Assembly (NCBI GenBank): GCA_035624215.1 | Contig: DASPRY010000080.1 | Location: 1 to 64,000, forward strand | DNA from: JAFAGX01 sp035624215 | GTDB lineage: Bacteria > Acidobacteriota > Terriglobia > Terriglobales > Acidobacteriaceae | DNA: 64,000 bases | Direction: 5' to 3' | Shown here: one piece after another, positions 1-8,739 of the stretch | How the letters are laid out: each line of letters begins with the position of its first letter | Position numbering within the stretch: position 1 is the first letter of the stretch | The notes under the pieces: model-generated | What the model was told of the DNA's origin: nothing | Databases searched by the model: none | The model's input: only the letters and a program-made list of their open reading frames with translations | Made by a program: the position numbers and the translations under genes

Positions 1-1
1 C

Positions 2-487
2 CTAGGTGCTGCTCGGTGTCAACGGTGGCACCGCTACCGTCATGCCGTGTCGCCGAAACACATCCATCATCTTTTCGCGGTCAGGCGGACCTCCTGCGGC
101 GGCGTTGATTACTTCCGCGGCTTCTCGGAAATACGCCGGCCCCATAATCGCTGGAGATATGACGGCGAGCTGTTTCACATCCTCGATACCAAAATTATCG
201 AAGCGGTGCACCGCGCCTCGCGGAATACACAGCGCCTGCCCAGGACCAACCTCGATGGGCGTGCCGTCAACCGTCCAGGTAAGGACTCCCTGGATGCCAT
301 AGAGAATCTCCTCATAGGCGTCATTTTTGTGGGCCGGGGCGGCCAGCTTCTGCCCCACTGGCACGCGAACCTCGAACACGGATGCGCTGCCGTGCGAATC
401 TTCGCCGGTAACGAGAAAGCGGATCCCTAATGGACCAATCTTGATGGTCTCTTCTGAAGGGTTGACTCTGGCTGTGTGCTGCTGCAT
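2..487 (-). CDS. Cupin-domain protein
   Basis: A small single-domain cupin of 161 residues. The middle of the protein shows the two cupin motifs: a first stretch around PAHKNDAYEEILYGIQGVLT, with His and Glu placed as metal ligands, and a second around PGQALCIPRGAVHRFDNF, with the late His. The start at 487 is preferred because an AAGGAGG ribosome binding site lies 4 bases upstream; an upstream ATG at 505 has none. Cupins of this type bind a metal and a small ligand, but the substrate cannot be read from the sequence. It is transcribed away from the next gene, and nothing around it fixes a pathway. Confidence 0.8.
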   Translation of the reverse strand: MQQHTARVNPSEETIKIGPLGIRFLVTGEDSHGSASVFEVRVPVGQKLAAPAHKNDAYEEILYGIQGVLTWTVDGTPIEVGPGQALCIPRGAVHRFDNFGIEDVKQLAVISPAIMGPAYFREAAEVINAAAGGPPDREKMMDVFRRHGMTVAVPPLTPSST

Positions 488-724
488 GAGCCTCCTTTTG
501 TGCAAGTCAGGTTATCCCACACTTCGTACTTTTAGTCGAGATCGGAATCAGACCACAAGTGTGTTCGGCTGATCGCAATAGGGGAACTGTGACTCTAATT
601 GTACAGTTTACGAGAAATCGCCATTTTACTCATTGACCTTTGATGCGGGGTTTGAATGCGAACCCGCAACCGATGCGAAGAGAGCATAATTTTGAGAGAT
701 ACACCCGGCCCGCAGGAGCGCAAT

Positions 725-1189
725 ATGAGGAAAGCTATTAAGCGTTATATGCGCACTCTCATGAACTTGTGGCCGCCCTTTCTCGGTGCCGGAATCCGCG
801 TAAAACGCCTCCAGCCAGACTGGAAACAGATCGACGTTGAGATGAAGCTGCGCCGCTGGAATTCGAATTACGTCGGCACGCACTACGGCGGTTCGCTCTA
901 CTCGATGGCTGACCCGTTTTACATGCTGATGCTGATCGAGAATCTGGGGCGAGATTACAGCGTTTGGGACAAGTCCGCGACTATCTGGTTCAAGAAGCCC
1001 GGAAAGGGAGTTGTTTCGGCGGTATTCAGGCTGTCGGACGGGCAACTTGCTGAGATTCGGGAAGCACTGAAGACCGAGGAGAAGATCGAGCGTGTCTTTA
1101 CTGTTGAGGTCAAGGACGAATCGGGAGCCGTGGTTGCCGAAGTGCAGAAGCAACTTCATGTGCGAAGGAAATCCGCACAGGCATCCTGA
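725..1189 (+). CDS. DUF4442 hotdog-fold protein
   Basis: A 154-residue protein resembling DUF4442 proteins, which have a thioesterase-like hotdog fold. Family features include the N-terminal LMNLWPPFLGAGIRV segment, the GTHYGGSLYSMADPFYMLML helix and the later strand around SATIWFKKPGKG. The ATG at 725 follows a CAGGAGCG ribosome binding site; an earlier in-frame ATG at 656 would add 23 residues that look unlike the family. Family members are often presumed acyl-CoA or acyl-ACP thioesterases, but no activity is established here. It is probably monocistronic, because the following 400 bases hold no intact gene. Confidence 0.75.
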   Translation: MRKAIKRYMRTLMNLWPPFLGAGIRVKRLQPDWKQIDVEMKLRRWNSNYVGTHYGGSLYSMADPFYMLMLIENLGRDYSVWDKSATIWFKKPGKGVVSAVFRLSDGQLAEIREALKTEEKIERVFTVEVKDESGAVVAEVQKQLHVRRKSAQAS

Positions 1190-1470
1190 GACAGCCCGGT
1201 TACCATCGCTGTCGACCTGTGGCTCGCGGCTCGTTTGTCAGCCCCTGCTTCACGCGTGTATTTCATACACACCGCATAGACACCTATCATTATTTCTATT
1301 CACGGAACACTTGCGTTTTGATACGGAAATGCTACGATTTTGGTGCACGCGGGAAGTCGTGCCGAGTCGCTACAGGTCGTGACGCGATACGGCTCTAAGT
1401 GGCTCAAACCCGCATAAACATTGGAGAAAAACGAGTAACTTCCGTACCGTCATAGGGATGTGATTCAGCG

Positions 1471-1498
1471 AACCGATTGAATCCCTCCCTCTCCGCCA
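1471..1498 (+). other. tRNA-Ser-like 3' end, possible attachment site
   Basis: The sequence AATCCCTCCCTCTCCGCCA ends in CCA and resembles the T-arm and acceptor end of a bacterial tRNA-Ser. The T-loop (GATTGAATC) lacks one base of the usual form, and no tRNA 5' half, D-arm or anticodon arm can be folded upstream. It is therefore a fragment, not a gene. Lying about 100 bases before a decayed integrase, it fits an att remnant left by an element that inserted into a tRNA gene. The rest of 1190-1595 holds nothing else recognisable. Confidence 0.4.
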
Positions 1499-1527
1499 GT
1501 CCTTTGACTTCTGCTATTTACAGTACC

Positions 1528-1548
1528 TGACTACCAACTGACTACCAA
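1528..1548 (+). repeat. Tandem 10-mer direct repeat before integrase remnant
   Basis: The 10-mer TGACTACCAA occurs twice with a period of 11 bases, between the tRNA-like fragment and the start of the decayed recombinase. Short direct repeats here could be arm-type binding sites of the recombinase. That is inference from position only. Confidence 0.4.
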
Positions 1549-1595
1549 ATTCCAATCAATTTGCTTCCGGCGCGGTATTACTCACCGGAGGCAAG

Positions 1596-1866
1596 ATGGC
1601 AGTCACAGTTTATCGCTAGGTCGGCAAAGGCAAGGCTCGGCGCTATCAAAAGGTCAATCTCGGACGTGGGCGCCCGCCCCTCCGATCTCACCGGTCCCTA
1701 TTTCCTTCGGTACTCTCTCGCTGGCGGCAGGCGTCCGTGGGAACACGTCGGTGACGATCTCGATGAGGCGATCGCCGACCGCAAGCAGCTTCTGCGCTAC
1801 GTGAAATGCCTACGAGAGCACGCGGCGCTGTCACGGCTTCTCCGACTGGCCGCTTGCTATTCGTAG
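1596..1866 (+). pseudogene. Tyrosine recombinase N-terminal remnant
   Basis: Starting from the ATG at 1596, which follows GGAGG, the reading is MAVTVYR, then a stop (TAG, 1617-1619), then VGKGKARRYQKVNLGRG. After a frame change near 1675 it continues as RPSDLTGPYFLRYSLAGGR and RPWEHVGDDLDEAIADRK. Together these match the N-terminal arm-binding region of phage-type tyrosine recombinases common in Acidobacteriota. At least one nonsense change and one frameshift separate the pieces, and the catalytic domain is absent, so it cannot be functional. It sits directly upstream of the cobalamin locus and beside a tRNA-like 3' end, suggesting the scar of a mobile island. Confidence 0.65.
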
Positions 1867-1887
1867 CCCCTGGGACTATAACCTTCT

Positions 1888-2040
1888 CATCTGGCGTTCG
1901 GGAATCGCGGTGCAAATCCGCTACTACCCCGTAACTGTAATCGCAGAGAACTGAACGAGGAGCATGTCTCCGGCCACTGAGGATTTCTTGGGAAGGCTGT
2001 TCAGATTCGCTGACGCGTGAGTCAGGAGACCGGCCAGATG
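1888..2040 (+). promoter_or_regulatory. Cobalamin riboswitch 1, upstream of cobU
   Basis: An adenosylcobalamin-type riboswitch. Conserved blocks are visible in order: GGTGCAAATCCGC, CTACCCCGTAACTGTAA, GCCACTG, GGGAAGGC, GACGCG and the B12-box-like CAGGAGACCGGCC. The outer P1 helix is perfect: CATCTGGC at 1888-1895 pairs with GCCAGATG at 2033-2040. Downstream, hairpins at 2054-2079 and 2092-2111 lie between the aptamer and the cobU ribosome binding site and could be the expression platform. By analogy, ligand binding should repress the cobU-cobB-btuF unit. Confidence 0.93.
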
Positions 2041-2178
2041 CCAATCTAGGCTGATCCAGCTTCGATGGGAGGGCTGGATGGCGTTCCCCATGCTGGTGCA
2101 TGAGCACCGGCAACGAGAAACTGCCAGTCAGATGATCCCGCTGTCCGGGGCACCAGATGCCTCGGTCAGAGGTGCTGC

Positions 2179-2766
2179 ATGCAACAGAGAGAATCGCGAT
2201 CGATCACGCTCGTACTCGGCGGCGCGCGCAGTGGAAAGAGCCGCTTTGCGCAAAAACTCGCTAAAGAAGCGCCCTCGGTTGCCTTTGTCGCAACCGCGAA
2301 AGCAGTCGACGCAGAAATGGAAGACAAAATTCGTCGTCATCAGCAAGAGCGTCCGAAGCACTGGCACACACTGGAAGAGCCGCTCGATCTTGCGCGCATT
2401 CTTTCCGAGCATGTGCCCCAGTTTGATCTGCTGCTTGTGGACTGCCTCACGATTTTTGTGGCGAATGCTCTTGAGGATGGCACGGAGGCAGCGAATCGGA
2501 GGATCGGTGCATTCGTCGAAGCTTTGCCGGCCGCAGAAACTTCGGTCGTGTTGGTTTCGAATGAAGTCGGCAGCGGCGTTGTACCCGAATATCCTTCGGG
2601 ACGTCAGTTTCGCGATCTCTTGGGTGACCTCAACCAAAGAGTGGCCGCTGTTTCCGACAATGTGGTCCTGATGATCGCTGGACTTCCTTTGGTGCTGAAA
2701 GGACGAATTGCGCCACGCGTGATCGTAGCGAGCCGGTCGGAAGATCGTGTGCAGGTCGAATCATGA
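2179..2766 (+). CDS. cobU: Adenosylcobinamide kinase / guanylyltransferase
   Basis: A bifunctional enzyme that phosphorylates adenosylcobinamide and then forms AdoCbi-GDP in nucleotide loop assembly. At 195 residues it is the usual family length. It has the P-loop GGARSGKSRFA near residues 14-24, the histidine-bearing RRHQQERPKHW segment (His is the guanylylated residue in the family) and the conserved SNEVGSGVVPEYPSGRQFRD. The ATG follows an AGAGGTG ribosome binding site. It is first in a riboswitch-led unit and overlaps cobB by four bases (ATGA), so translation of the two is probably coupled. Confidence 0.95.
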   Translation: MQQRESRSITLVLGGARSGKSRFAQKLAKEAPSVAFVATAKAVDAEMEDKIRRHQQERPKHWHTLEEPLDLARILSEHVPQFDLLLVDCLTIFVANALEDGTEAANRRIGAFVEALPAAETSVVLVSNEVGSGVVPEYPSGRQFRDLLGDLNQRVAAVSDNVVLMIAGLPLVLKGRIAPRVIVASRSEDRVQVES

Positions 2767-4157
2767 TCGCGTTTGTCGTCGCCGGTACCGCGAGTGGTGT
2801 GGGCAAGACGACCGTCGCTCTTGCCCTGATGGCGGCATTCCGCGAGCGCGGCTATGTCGTCCAGCCGTTCAAATGCGGTCCGGATTTTCTTGATCCAGGC
2901 CACCACAGTGCATTGTGCGGACGGCGCGCTCGTAATCTCGACACCTGGATGCTTGATGGCCAAGCAAACCGCACTATTTTCGAGAGTTCCCGCGATGCCG
3001 ACGTTGTCATCGTTGAAGGCATGATGGGTCTCTATGACGGCGTGAGCGGCGGAACCGAGGAAGGCAGCACGGCCGAGATTGCAAAGCTGCTGAACCTCCC
3101 CGTTGTGCTGGTTCTCGATGCAGCAAATAGCGCCCGCAGCGTCGCCGCGGTCGTCAAAGGATTCGAAACGTTCGATGCAGGATTGCTTTTTGCCGGAATC
3201 GTTTTGAACGGGGTCTCCAGCAGCGATCACTGTCGCATGCTGGAGGCCGCGATTCGCGAAGTAACGACAACGCCTATCCTTGGCCGCATTCCCAGAGATC
3301 CTTCCCTCACCATTCCAGAACGTCACCTCGGACTTCACACCATCGAAGAACAATTGCCAAACGGTCAGCACGCGGCACGACTCGCGGAGATTGCGCGCCA
3401 GCACCTTGATCTCAACCCTCTGCTTGCAACTTCATCATCCGGCTTGGAGAACTCGTCAGCAAAAAACCAAACTCGCGTCAAGCCTCCCCTTTCCGGCAAG
3501 CCTTGTGTCCGGATCGGCGTCGCACGCGACAAGGCGTTCTCGTTCTATTACGAAGACAACTTCGATCTGCTCGGTGAATGTGGCGCTCAATGTGTCTTCT
3601 TTAGTACCCTTGCCGATTTCCATCTTCCTTCGAACCTCGATGCCTTGTATCTCGGCGGCGGCTATCCCGAACTCTATGCGGATACCCTAAGCAGCAACCA
3701 ACGAATGTTTGCGGACATTCGTTCATTTGCTCGATCGGGCAAACCCGTTTATGCCGAGTGTGGCGGTCTTGTCTATCTTGGCCGCTCGCTCGCCTTACTC
3801 GATGGCAAAGTGTCTCCGATGTGTGGCGTATTGCCTCTCGAATTCGAAATGACTGCGCACCTTGTCCAGTTTGGCTACGTCGATATCGAGTTCGTCGCCG
3901 ACTGCTTGCTCGGAGAAAAAGGCACCACTCTCCGCGGACACAGCTTTCATTGTTCCCGTTTGCGGTCGTCCCCGAGCAATCTGCCAACGGTTTATCAGGT
4001 TCGCTATTCTCTTAGCCGGCATTCAGAACCCGAGGGTTTCGTCCATAAGAACGTTCTGGCCAGCTATATTCACCTGCTCTTCCGCGGAAATCCCGAAGTC
4101 GCCGTGTCTTTTGTCGAAGCTGCACGCAGATACCAGGGCGCCGAGGTACGCGTATGA
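2763..4157 (+). CDS. cobB: Cobyrinate a,c-diamide synthase
   Basis: CobB/CbiA amidates the a and c carboxylates of cobyrinic acid with glutamine and ATP. The 464 residues hold an N-terminal P-loop ATPase domain (AGTASGVGKTTVALAL at residues 7-22, then VEGMMGLYDG) and a C-terminal class I glutamine amidotransferase-like domain (YLGGGYPELYA, and VYAECGGLVYLG with the catalytic Cys). A CbiA closing segment (ASYIHLLFRGNPEVA) is present, so it is full length. It overlaps both neighbours by ATGA. No ring-forming corrin genes lie in this window, so its substrate must be made elsewhere or salvaged. Confidence 0.93.
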   Translation: MIAFVVAGTASGVGKTTVALALMAAFRERGYVVQPFKCGPDFLDPGHHSALCGRRARNLDTWMLDGQANRTIFESSRDADVVIVEGMMGLYDGVSGGTEEGSTAEIAKLLNLPVVLVLDAANSARSVAAVVKGFETFDAGLLFAGIVLNGVSSSDHCRMLEAAIREVTTTPILGRIPRDPSLTIPERHLGLHTIEEQLPNGQHAARLAEIARQHLDLNPLLATSSSGLENSSAKNQTRVKPPLSGKPCVRIGVARDKAFSFYYEDNFDLLGECGAQCVFFSTLADFHLPSNLDALYLGGGYPELYADTLSSNQRMFADIRSFARSGKPVYAECGGLVYLGRSLALLDGKVSPMCGVLPLEFEMTAHLVQFGYVDIEFVADCLLGEKGTTLRGHSFHCSRLRSSPSNLPTVYQVRYSLSRHSEPEGFVHKNVLASYIHLLFRGNPEVAVSFVEAARRYQGAEVRV

Positions 4158-5008
4158 CCTGGCTTATAGCTCTGGCTTTCTTGTGTATCTCGCTTCCCGC
4201 GTTCGCTGTGCGAACGCTGACCGACGATCTTGGCCGAAGCGTAACGGTTCCCGACCATCCCCACCGCCTCGTCTGCTTGATGCCGAGTCTGGTTGACGAC
4301 GTATACGCTTTGGGTGCCGGTTCGGACGTTATTGCCGTCACCGATTACACCAAATATCCACCGGAGGCCAAATCCAAGCTAACCGTCGGATTACCCCTGA
4401 GCCCTTCGCTCGAGACCATCGTCTCGTTGCACCCCGATCTCGTTCTCGCGAGTGGTGATCTGAATCGCGCCGAGACGGTGAACGAGTTACAGAAACTTGG
4501 AATTCCAGTATTCATGGTTACGGCTCGGGGAATCGAAGGCATCTACAAATCGATTGCTAACGTCGGGCTCGCACTAAACCGAGAGTCGGAAGCCGCAGGG
4601 CTTGTCCGAGCCCTACGCGCACGCGAGGCTGCGGTGCGTCAGCGAGTCGCCGGCAAGTCGGCGATCAGGGTTCTCATGCCGATCTGGTATGACCCGATCG
4701 TCACCATCGGCAAGGATGCTTACATCACGGACTTCATCGAAATCGCCGGTGGTCATTCCGTCACTAGCGATGTCCCCGAAGAATGGCCCGAAATCAGTCT
4801 CGAGGCCATTCTCGCGCGTGCTCCAGAGGCATTGCTGCTCGTCCGCGGTTCAAAGATGTCTATCGAAACCATTCGCACCCGGCCTGGATGGCTCACGATG
4901 GCGGCGGTCAAAAACAACCGAATTTACTACGTCGATGACCGGATCGAGTCTCCCAGTCCGGTCGTCTTCGACGCGCTGGAGGATTTGGCAAAGCAATTTC
5001 ACCCATGA
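4154..5008 (+). CDS. btuF: Periplasmic cobalamin-binding protein
   Basis: A class III substrate-binding protein of the BtuF/FhuD type, 284 residues, with an N-terminal signal peptide (MTWLIALAFLCISLPAFA). Typical features follow: DDLGRSVTVPDHPHRLVCLM, the PDLVLAS strand, ELQKLGIPVFMV and the late GWLTMAAVKNNRIYYVDD. It would hand cobalamin or cobinamide from the outer membrane receptor to BtuCD. It is coupled to cobB by an ATGA overlap. Its transport partners follow only after a second riboswitch, so binding protein and permease belong to different regulated units. Confidence 0.9.
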   Translation: MTWLIALAFLCISLPAFAVRTLTDDLGRSVTVPDHPHRLVCLMPSLVDDVYALGAGSDVIAVTDYTKYPPEAKSKLTVGLPLSPSLETIVSLHPDLVLASGDLNRAETVNELQKLGIPVFMVTARGIEGIYKSIANVGLALNRESEAAGLVRALRAREAAVRQRVAGKSAIRVLMPIWYDPIVTIGKDAYITDFIEIAGGHSVTSDVPEEWPEISLEAILARAPEALLLVRGSKMSIETIRTRPGWLTMAAVKNNRIYYVDDRIESPSPVVFDALEDLAKQFHP

Positions 5009-5053
5009 AATCAATATGAGATGGACGCTCCATCTCCAACAATAACTGCGAAA

Positions 5054-5202
5054 CGAACGGGATAATCGGGAAGAGCGGTGCAAATCCGCCACTACCCCGT
5101 AACTGTAAGCGAAGAGGCGCGGCCACAGGCCACTGGAGAGAGAAATCTCCGGGAAGGCGGCCGATGCCGTTGACGCGCGAAGCCAGGAGACCGGCCCGCT
5201 CG
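5054..5202 (+). promoter_or_regulatory. Cobalamin riboswitch 2, upstream of btuB
   Basis: A second cobalamin riboswitch with the same ordered blocks: GCGGTGCAAATCCGCC, CTACCCCGTAACTGTAAGC, GCCACTGG, GGGAAGGC, GACGCG and AGCCAGGAGACCGGC. A P1-like helix can be drawn between CGAACGGG at 5054-5061 and CCCGCTCG at 5195-5202. It begins 46 bases after btuF ends and finishes 22 bases before the btuB start, so the expression platform must be short. Ligand-dependent masking of the translation start is more likely than a terminator. It should control the long btuB-to-bluB unit. Confidence 0.93.
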
Positions 5203-5224
5203 AAAACTTCCGAGGGGAAAAACC

Positions 5225-7678
5225 ATGTTCAGACTTTCGCGCAAAATTGGATTCGCTTGCATTTGCATCCTTACCTTCGCTGGCATCGCATTCACATTGC
5301 CCGACACTTCCATCCACGGCACGATTTCGGACCCATCGGGCGCGGCTGTTGCCAATGCAAAGGTTGAGTTACTTGAAAACGACAAAGAAATCCCGGTCGC
5401 AACCGTCATGACCGACGCCAACGGCCAATACGTTTTTCAACGACCATCCGCTGAAGGATCGCGCCTGCGCGTCTCATCGCCCGGCTTTCGGACAGTTGAG
5501 AAAGCAATCTCAATCGAAGGCGACCGTCACGATGTATTCCTGGACGTCACCCTGCCAATCCCTTCTTTTTCGGAGCAGATTACCGTTACCTCAACCGGAA
5601 CCCCCACGCCGCAGGCGCAGTTAGGAGCAACTGTTACCACGCTATCGCCGCCCGACTATGAAGGTACGCGCGACATTTACGAAGGTTTGCGCTTTGTTCC
5701 GGGGGTGCAAGCTGTTCAGACGGGTCAGGCGGGCGGGACAACTTCACTCTTCATACGCGGTGGTGACAGCGACGCCAACAAGCTTCTGATCGACGGCATT
5801 CCTGCCAATGACATTGGAGGCAACGTCGAGTTCGCTAGTCTCTCGAGCGCCGCCATCGGGGAAGTAGAAGTTCTCCGCGGCCCCAACAGCGTCCTCTACG
5901 GCTCGAATGCCTTGGCAGGCGTAGTCAGCCTCACCACTCCCCGCGGAACCACCCCGCTGCCCCTGTTCACATACATGATTGATGGCGGAAACTTCGGCAC
6001 CTATCACCAAGAAGGCACATTCAGCGGATTTTGGAAGCGGCTCGACTATTTCTCCGATTTCTCCCGCTTCGATACTGGCAATTCCGTTCCCGAGAACACC
6101 TTCCACAACGGCACATTCGTTGGCAGCTACGGCTTAAAGCTTTCCCGAAACTCGAGCCTGCGCGCAACCGTGCACCACGATCAGGTCGCTTCCGGCCAAC
6201 CCAATGCGATTGACTTATACGTCATACCGACTCTGGCAAAACAGGCCAACGAAGACAGCTATTTCGGTGCAACATGGGAAGATCAGTCAACGTCGAACTG
6301 GCACAACCTTGTTCGCTACGGCGGAATCAGGCTGCGATCGAACTACACGCAGTTTGCTGCTTCCGGCATTCCGCAATATCTCGACGGAGCCCTGGTCGAC
6401 TATCTCGGCGCGCCAGTCACGCTTCATGGCGCCAACGGATACACTGTCAACGGCCAGGCCGTATATCAATATCCCGAAACCTATCCGAACTCCTTTCCAA
6501 CCTCCACCGATAAAGACTTCGTCTACGCGCAGTCGGATTACCGCTTCAATCAGCATCTTCTCGGTTTGTTGGCATTTCGTTACGAAGACGAACGCGGCTA
6601 CGCGGGAGGCCCAACCAGCTCGATCGAGCGCGGCAATTATAGCTACACGCTCGAACTTCAAGGCGATGTTCGCAACCGCTTCTTCTACACGCTTGGCGGG
6701 GGCCTCGAGGATAACGGCCTGTTTGGTTTCGCCAGTACGCCGCGCGTTTCGCTCGCGTGGCAGGCAGCCCGCGGAAACTCGGACAGTTTCTTCTATGGCA
6801 CCAAACTTCGCGCCAGCTTCGGGCAAGGCATCAAGGAACCAAGCGTCAGCGATCAAACCACGTCACTTTACGCGCTGCTCGAAAGCCTTCCTGGCGGCAA
6901 CAGCCTCATCTCGCAGTACCACGTCGGTACCATCGGACCAGTGCGGTCGCGCAGCTACGACGGCGGCATTGACCAGATGCTCCTCAACGGCCACGGACGC
7001 GTAAGTCTTACCCTCTTCCACAACGAATTCACCGACGGAATCGAATACATCCCGCAGCAGGGTCTCATCGATCTCGGCATTCCCAGCGCCGTTGCGGCGG
7101 CTGCTGTGTTCGGCGCAACCGTCAATTCGCAGGCTTATCTCGCTCAGGGAGTTGAAACCGAAGTCGAGTATCAGATCACGAACAACATATTCGCCCGCGG
7201 GGGATACACCTATCTGGACGCTCGGATCCAGCGTTCCTTTACCAGCGATGCCATTGGGCCGAGCTTTAACCCAGATTTTCCCACGATTCCGATCGGTATT
7301 TTTTCTCCGCTGATCGGCGCTCGTCCATTCCGGCGCGCTCCTCACACCGGTTATTTCGAGCTGTCTTATCGTCGTAAGCGTCTCTTCACGGACCTTCGTG
7401 GCACGCTGGTGGGAAGCAGAGACGACAGCGATTTTCTGGAATTCGACGCCAATGGCGGAACCACCATGCTGTTGCCCAATCGCAATCTCGATGGAGCTTA
7501 CCAACGCATCGATCTCACGGCGAGTTATCAGATGAACCGCTACGTTGCTGCCGAAGCCAACTTTTCAAATCTGCTATGCGAGCACTACAGTGAGGCCTTC
7601 GGTTATCCCTCGCTTCCGTTTATGTTTCGGCTCGGCTTGAAGTTCTCTCTAGGAGGTGAGTCGTGGCCCGGCAAGTGA
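5225..7678 (+). CDS. btuB: TonB-dependent cobalamin receptor
   Basis: An outer membrane receptor of 817 residues, presumed to import cobalamin because a riboswitch precedes it and BtuCD follows. After the signal peptide (about residues 1-27) comes a carboxypeptidase-regulatory-like domain (STIHGTISDPSGAAVANAK-like start, to about residue 110), then a TonB-box-like EQITVTST. The plug follows with TTSLFIRGGDSDANKLLIDG and VEVLRGPNSVLYGSNALAG, then the beta-barrel. The closing PSLPFMFRLGLKFSLGG is a typical final strand. Enterobacterial BtuB (about 600 residues) lacks the extra N-terminal domain. Its end overlaps btuC by 16 bases. Confidence 0.88.
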   Translation: MFRLSRKIGFACICILTFAGIAFTLPDTSIHGTISDPSGAAVANAKVELLENDKEIPVATVMTDANGQYVFQRPSAEGSRLRVSSPGFRTVEKAISIEGDRHDVFLDVTLPIPSFSEQITVTSTGTPTPQAQLGATVTTLSPPDYEGTRDIYEGLRFVPGVQAVQTGQAGGTTSLFIRGGDSDANKLLIDGIPANDIGGNVEFASLSSAAIGEVEVLRGPNSVLYGSNALAGVVSLTTPRGTTPLPLFTYMIDGGNFGTYHQEGTFSGFWKRLDYFSDFSRFDTGNSVPENTFHNGTFVGSYGLKLSRNSSLRATVHHDQVASGQPNAIDLYVIPTLAKQANEDSYFGATWEDQSTSNWHNLVRYGGIRLRSNYTQFAASGIPQYLDGALVDYLGAPVTLHGANGYTVNGQAVYQYPETYPNSFPTSTDKDFVYAQSDYRFNQHLLGLLAFRYEDERGYAGGPTSSIERGNYSYTLELQGDVRNRFFYTLGGGLEDNGLFGFASTPRVSLAWQAARGNSDSFFYGTKLRASFGQGIKEPSVSDQTTSLYALLESLPGGNSLISQYHVGTIGPVRSRSYDGGIDQMLLNGHGRVSLTLFHNEFTDGIEYIPQQGLIDLGIPSAVAAAAVFGATVNSQAYLAQGVETEVEYQITNNIFARGGYTYLDARIQRSFTSDAIGPSFNPDFPTIPIGIFSPLIGARPFRRAPHTGYFELSYRRKRLFTDLRGTLVGSRDDSDFLEFDANGGTTMLLPNRNLDGAYQRIDLTASYQMNRYVAAEANFSNLLCEHYSEAFGYPSLPFMFRLGLKFSLGGESWPGK

Positions 7679-8739
7679 CACAGGATGCTGTCGCTCTTGC
7701 CTCATGCGCGGAAGAACGCCGGTTTCCGCGCCAAGGCTTGTGGGTGGGAATGTTGACGATAGCGCTCTCGCTGGCGATCGTAGTCTCTCTGGGAGTCGGT
7801 GCCGTCGGCGTGCCTGCACGGAAGCTGGCTCTGGCGCTTCTCGGCAGAGAATCTCTGACGGCAGATCAACGCATTATTGTTCTCAGCCTTCGTCTGCCTC
7901 GCATCCTGGCGGCTGCTCTCGTGGGCAGTGCGCTGTCCGTTTCAGGGTTGCTTTTCCAAGGGCTTTTCCGGAATCCACTGGCAGATCCTTACGTAATCGG
8001 CTCATCGGGAGGCGCTGTCCTCGGAGCCTCCGTGGGAGTGTTTCTGCTTTCCTCGGTAACCGTCGCTGGCTTCGGCGCGACTGCGTTGCTCGGGTTCGTG
8101 GGCGCCGTGTGCTCCATCCTGCTGGTCTATGCGCTGGCCCGAGTCCATGGCCGCACGCCGGTAGTGACCCTGCTACTGGCGGGATTCGCGGTAAGCACTA
8201 TGCTCAGTTACTCGTCCTACTTCCTTGAAGTGCTCGACCGCGATTTCGGTACGGGCTTGCGGGTGCTCGCATCGTGGCTGCACGGAACCATCGGGCAGCC
8301 GACCTGGGGTCAGCTAACCATCGTGACCATGATGTTCGCGTTGGGATTAGCCGCATCAGTCCCTCTGGCGCGCCGGCTTAATACGCTTTCTCTGGGCGAG
8401 GAGTACGCAACTCATCTGGGGATTCATGTCCAGCAGACGCGCATTGCCATCATTGTGATTGGATCCATGCTTACGGCCGCGGCCGTGGCTCTGGGAGGAC
8501 TGATCAGTTTTGTGGGCCTGGTGGTTCCCCACATGATGCGCATGATTCTGGGAGCAGATCATACTCGCCTGCTGCCAGCGACCGCCCTCGCGGGAGCCGT
8601 TTTTCTTCTTCTGGCAGATACGGTCGCGCGTACCATCATCGCGCCCGCGGAATTGTCGGTCGGGGTTCTCACGGCCTTCATTGGCGGTCCGTTCTTTCTT
8701 TATCTTCTGAGAAAGACGAAGCAGGAGACACTCCTGTGA
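7663..8739 (+). CDS. btuC: Cobalamin ABC transporter permease
   Basis: A FecCD-family inner membrane permease of 358 residues with about ten hydrophobic segments. Family signatures are RLPRILAAALVGSALSVSG, GLLFQGLFRNPLADPYVIG and GLISFVGLVVPHMMRMILG. The GTG start at 7663 sits just after AGGAGGTGAG inside the end of btuB, which indicates coupling with the receptor gene. It should form the BtuC2D2 importer with the next gene and take substrate from BtuF. FecCD permeases also carry iron siderophores; the riboswitch and the cob genes around it make the vitamin B12 assignment firm. Confidence 0.92.
   Translation: MARQVTQDAVALASCAEERRFPRQGLWVGMLTIALSLAIVVSLGVGAVGVPARKLALALLGRESLTADQRIIVLSLRLPRILAAALVGSALSVSGLLFQGLFRNPLADPYVIGSSGGAVLGASVGVFLLSSVTVAGFGATALLGFVGAVCSILLVYALARVHGRTPVVTLLLAGFAVSTMLSYSSYFLEVLDRDFGTGLRVLASWLHGTIGQPTWGQLTIVTMMFALGLAASVPLARRLNTLSLGEEYATHLGIHVQQTRIAIIVIGSMLTAAAVALGGLISFVGLVVPHMMRMILGADHTRLLPATALAGAVFLLLADTVARTIIAPAELSVGVLTAFIGGPFFLYLLRKTKQETLL

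Noticed and set aside
1412..1498. Complete tRNA-Ser gene
   Set aside because: Only the 3' end matches; no acceptor 5' strand, D-arm or anticodon arm can be folded, and the T-loop is one base short.
2604..3404. Minus-strand open frame of 266 codons within cobU/cobB
   Set aside because: It lies opposite well-conserved CobB motifs and has no recognisable domain; shadow frame.
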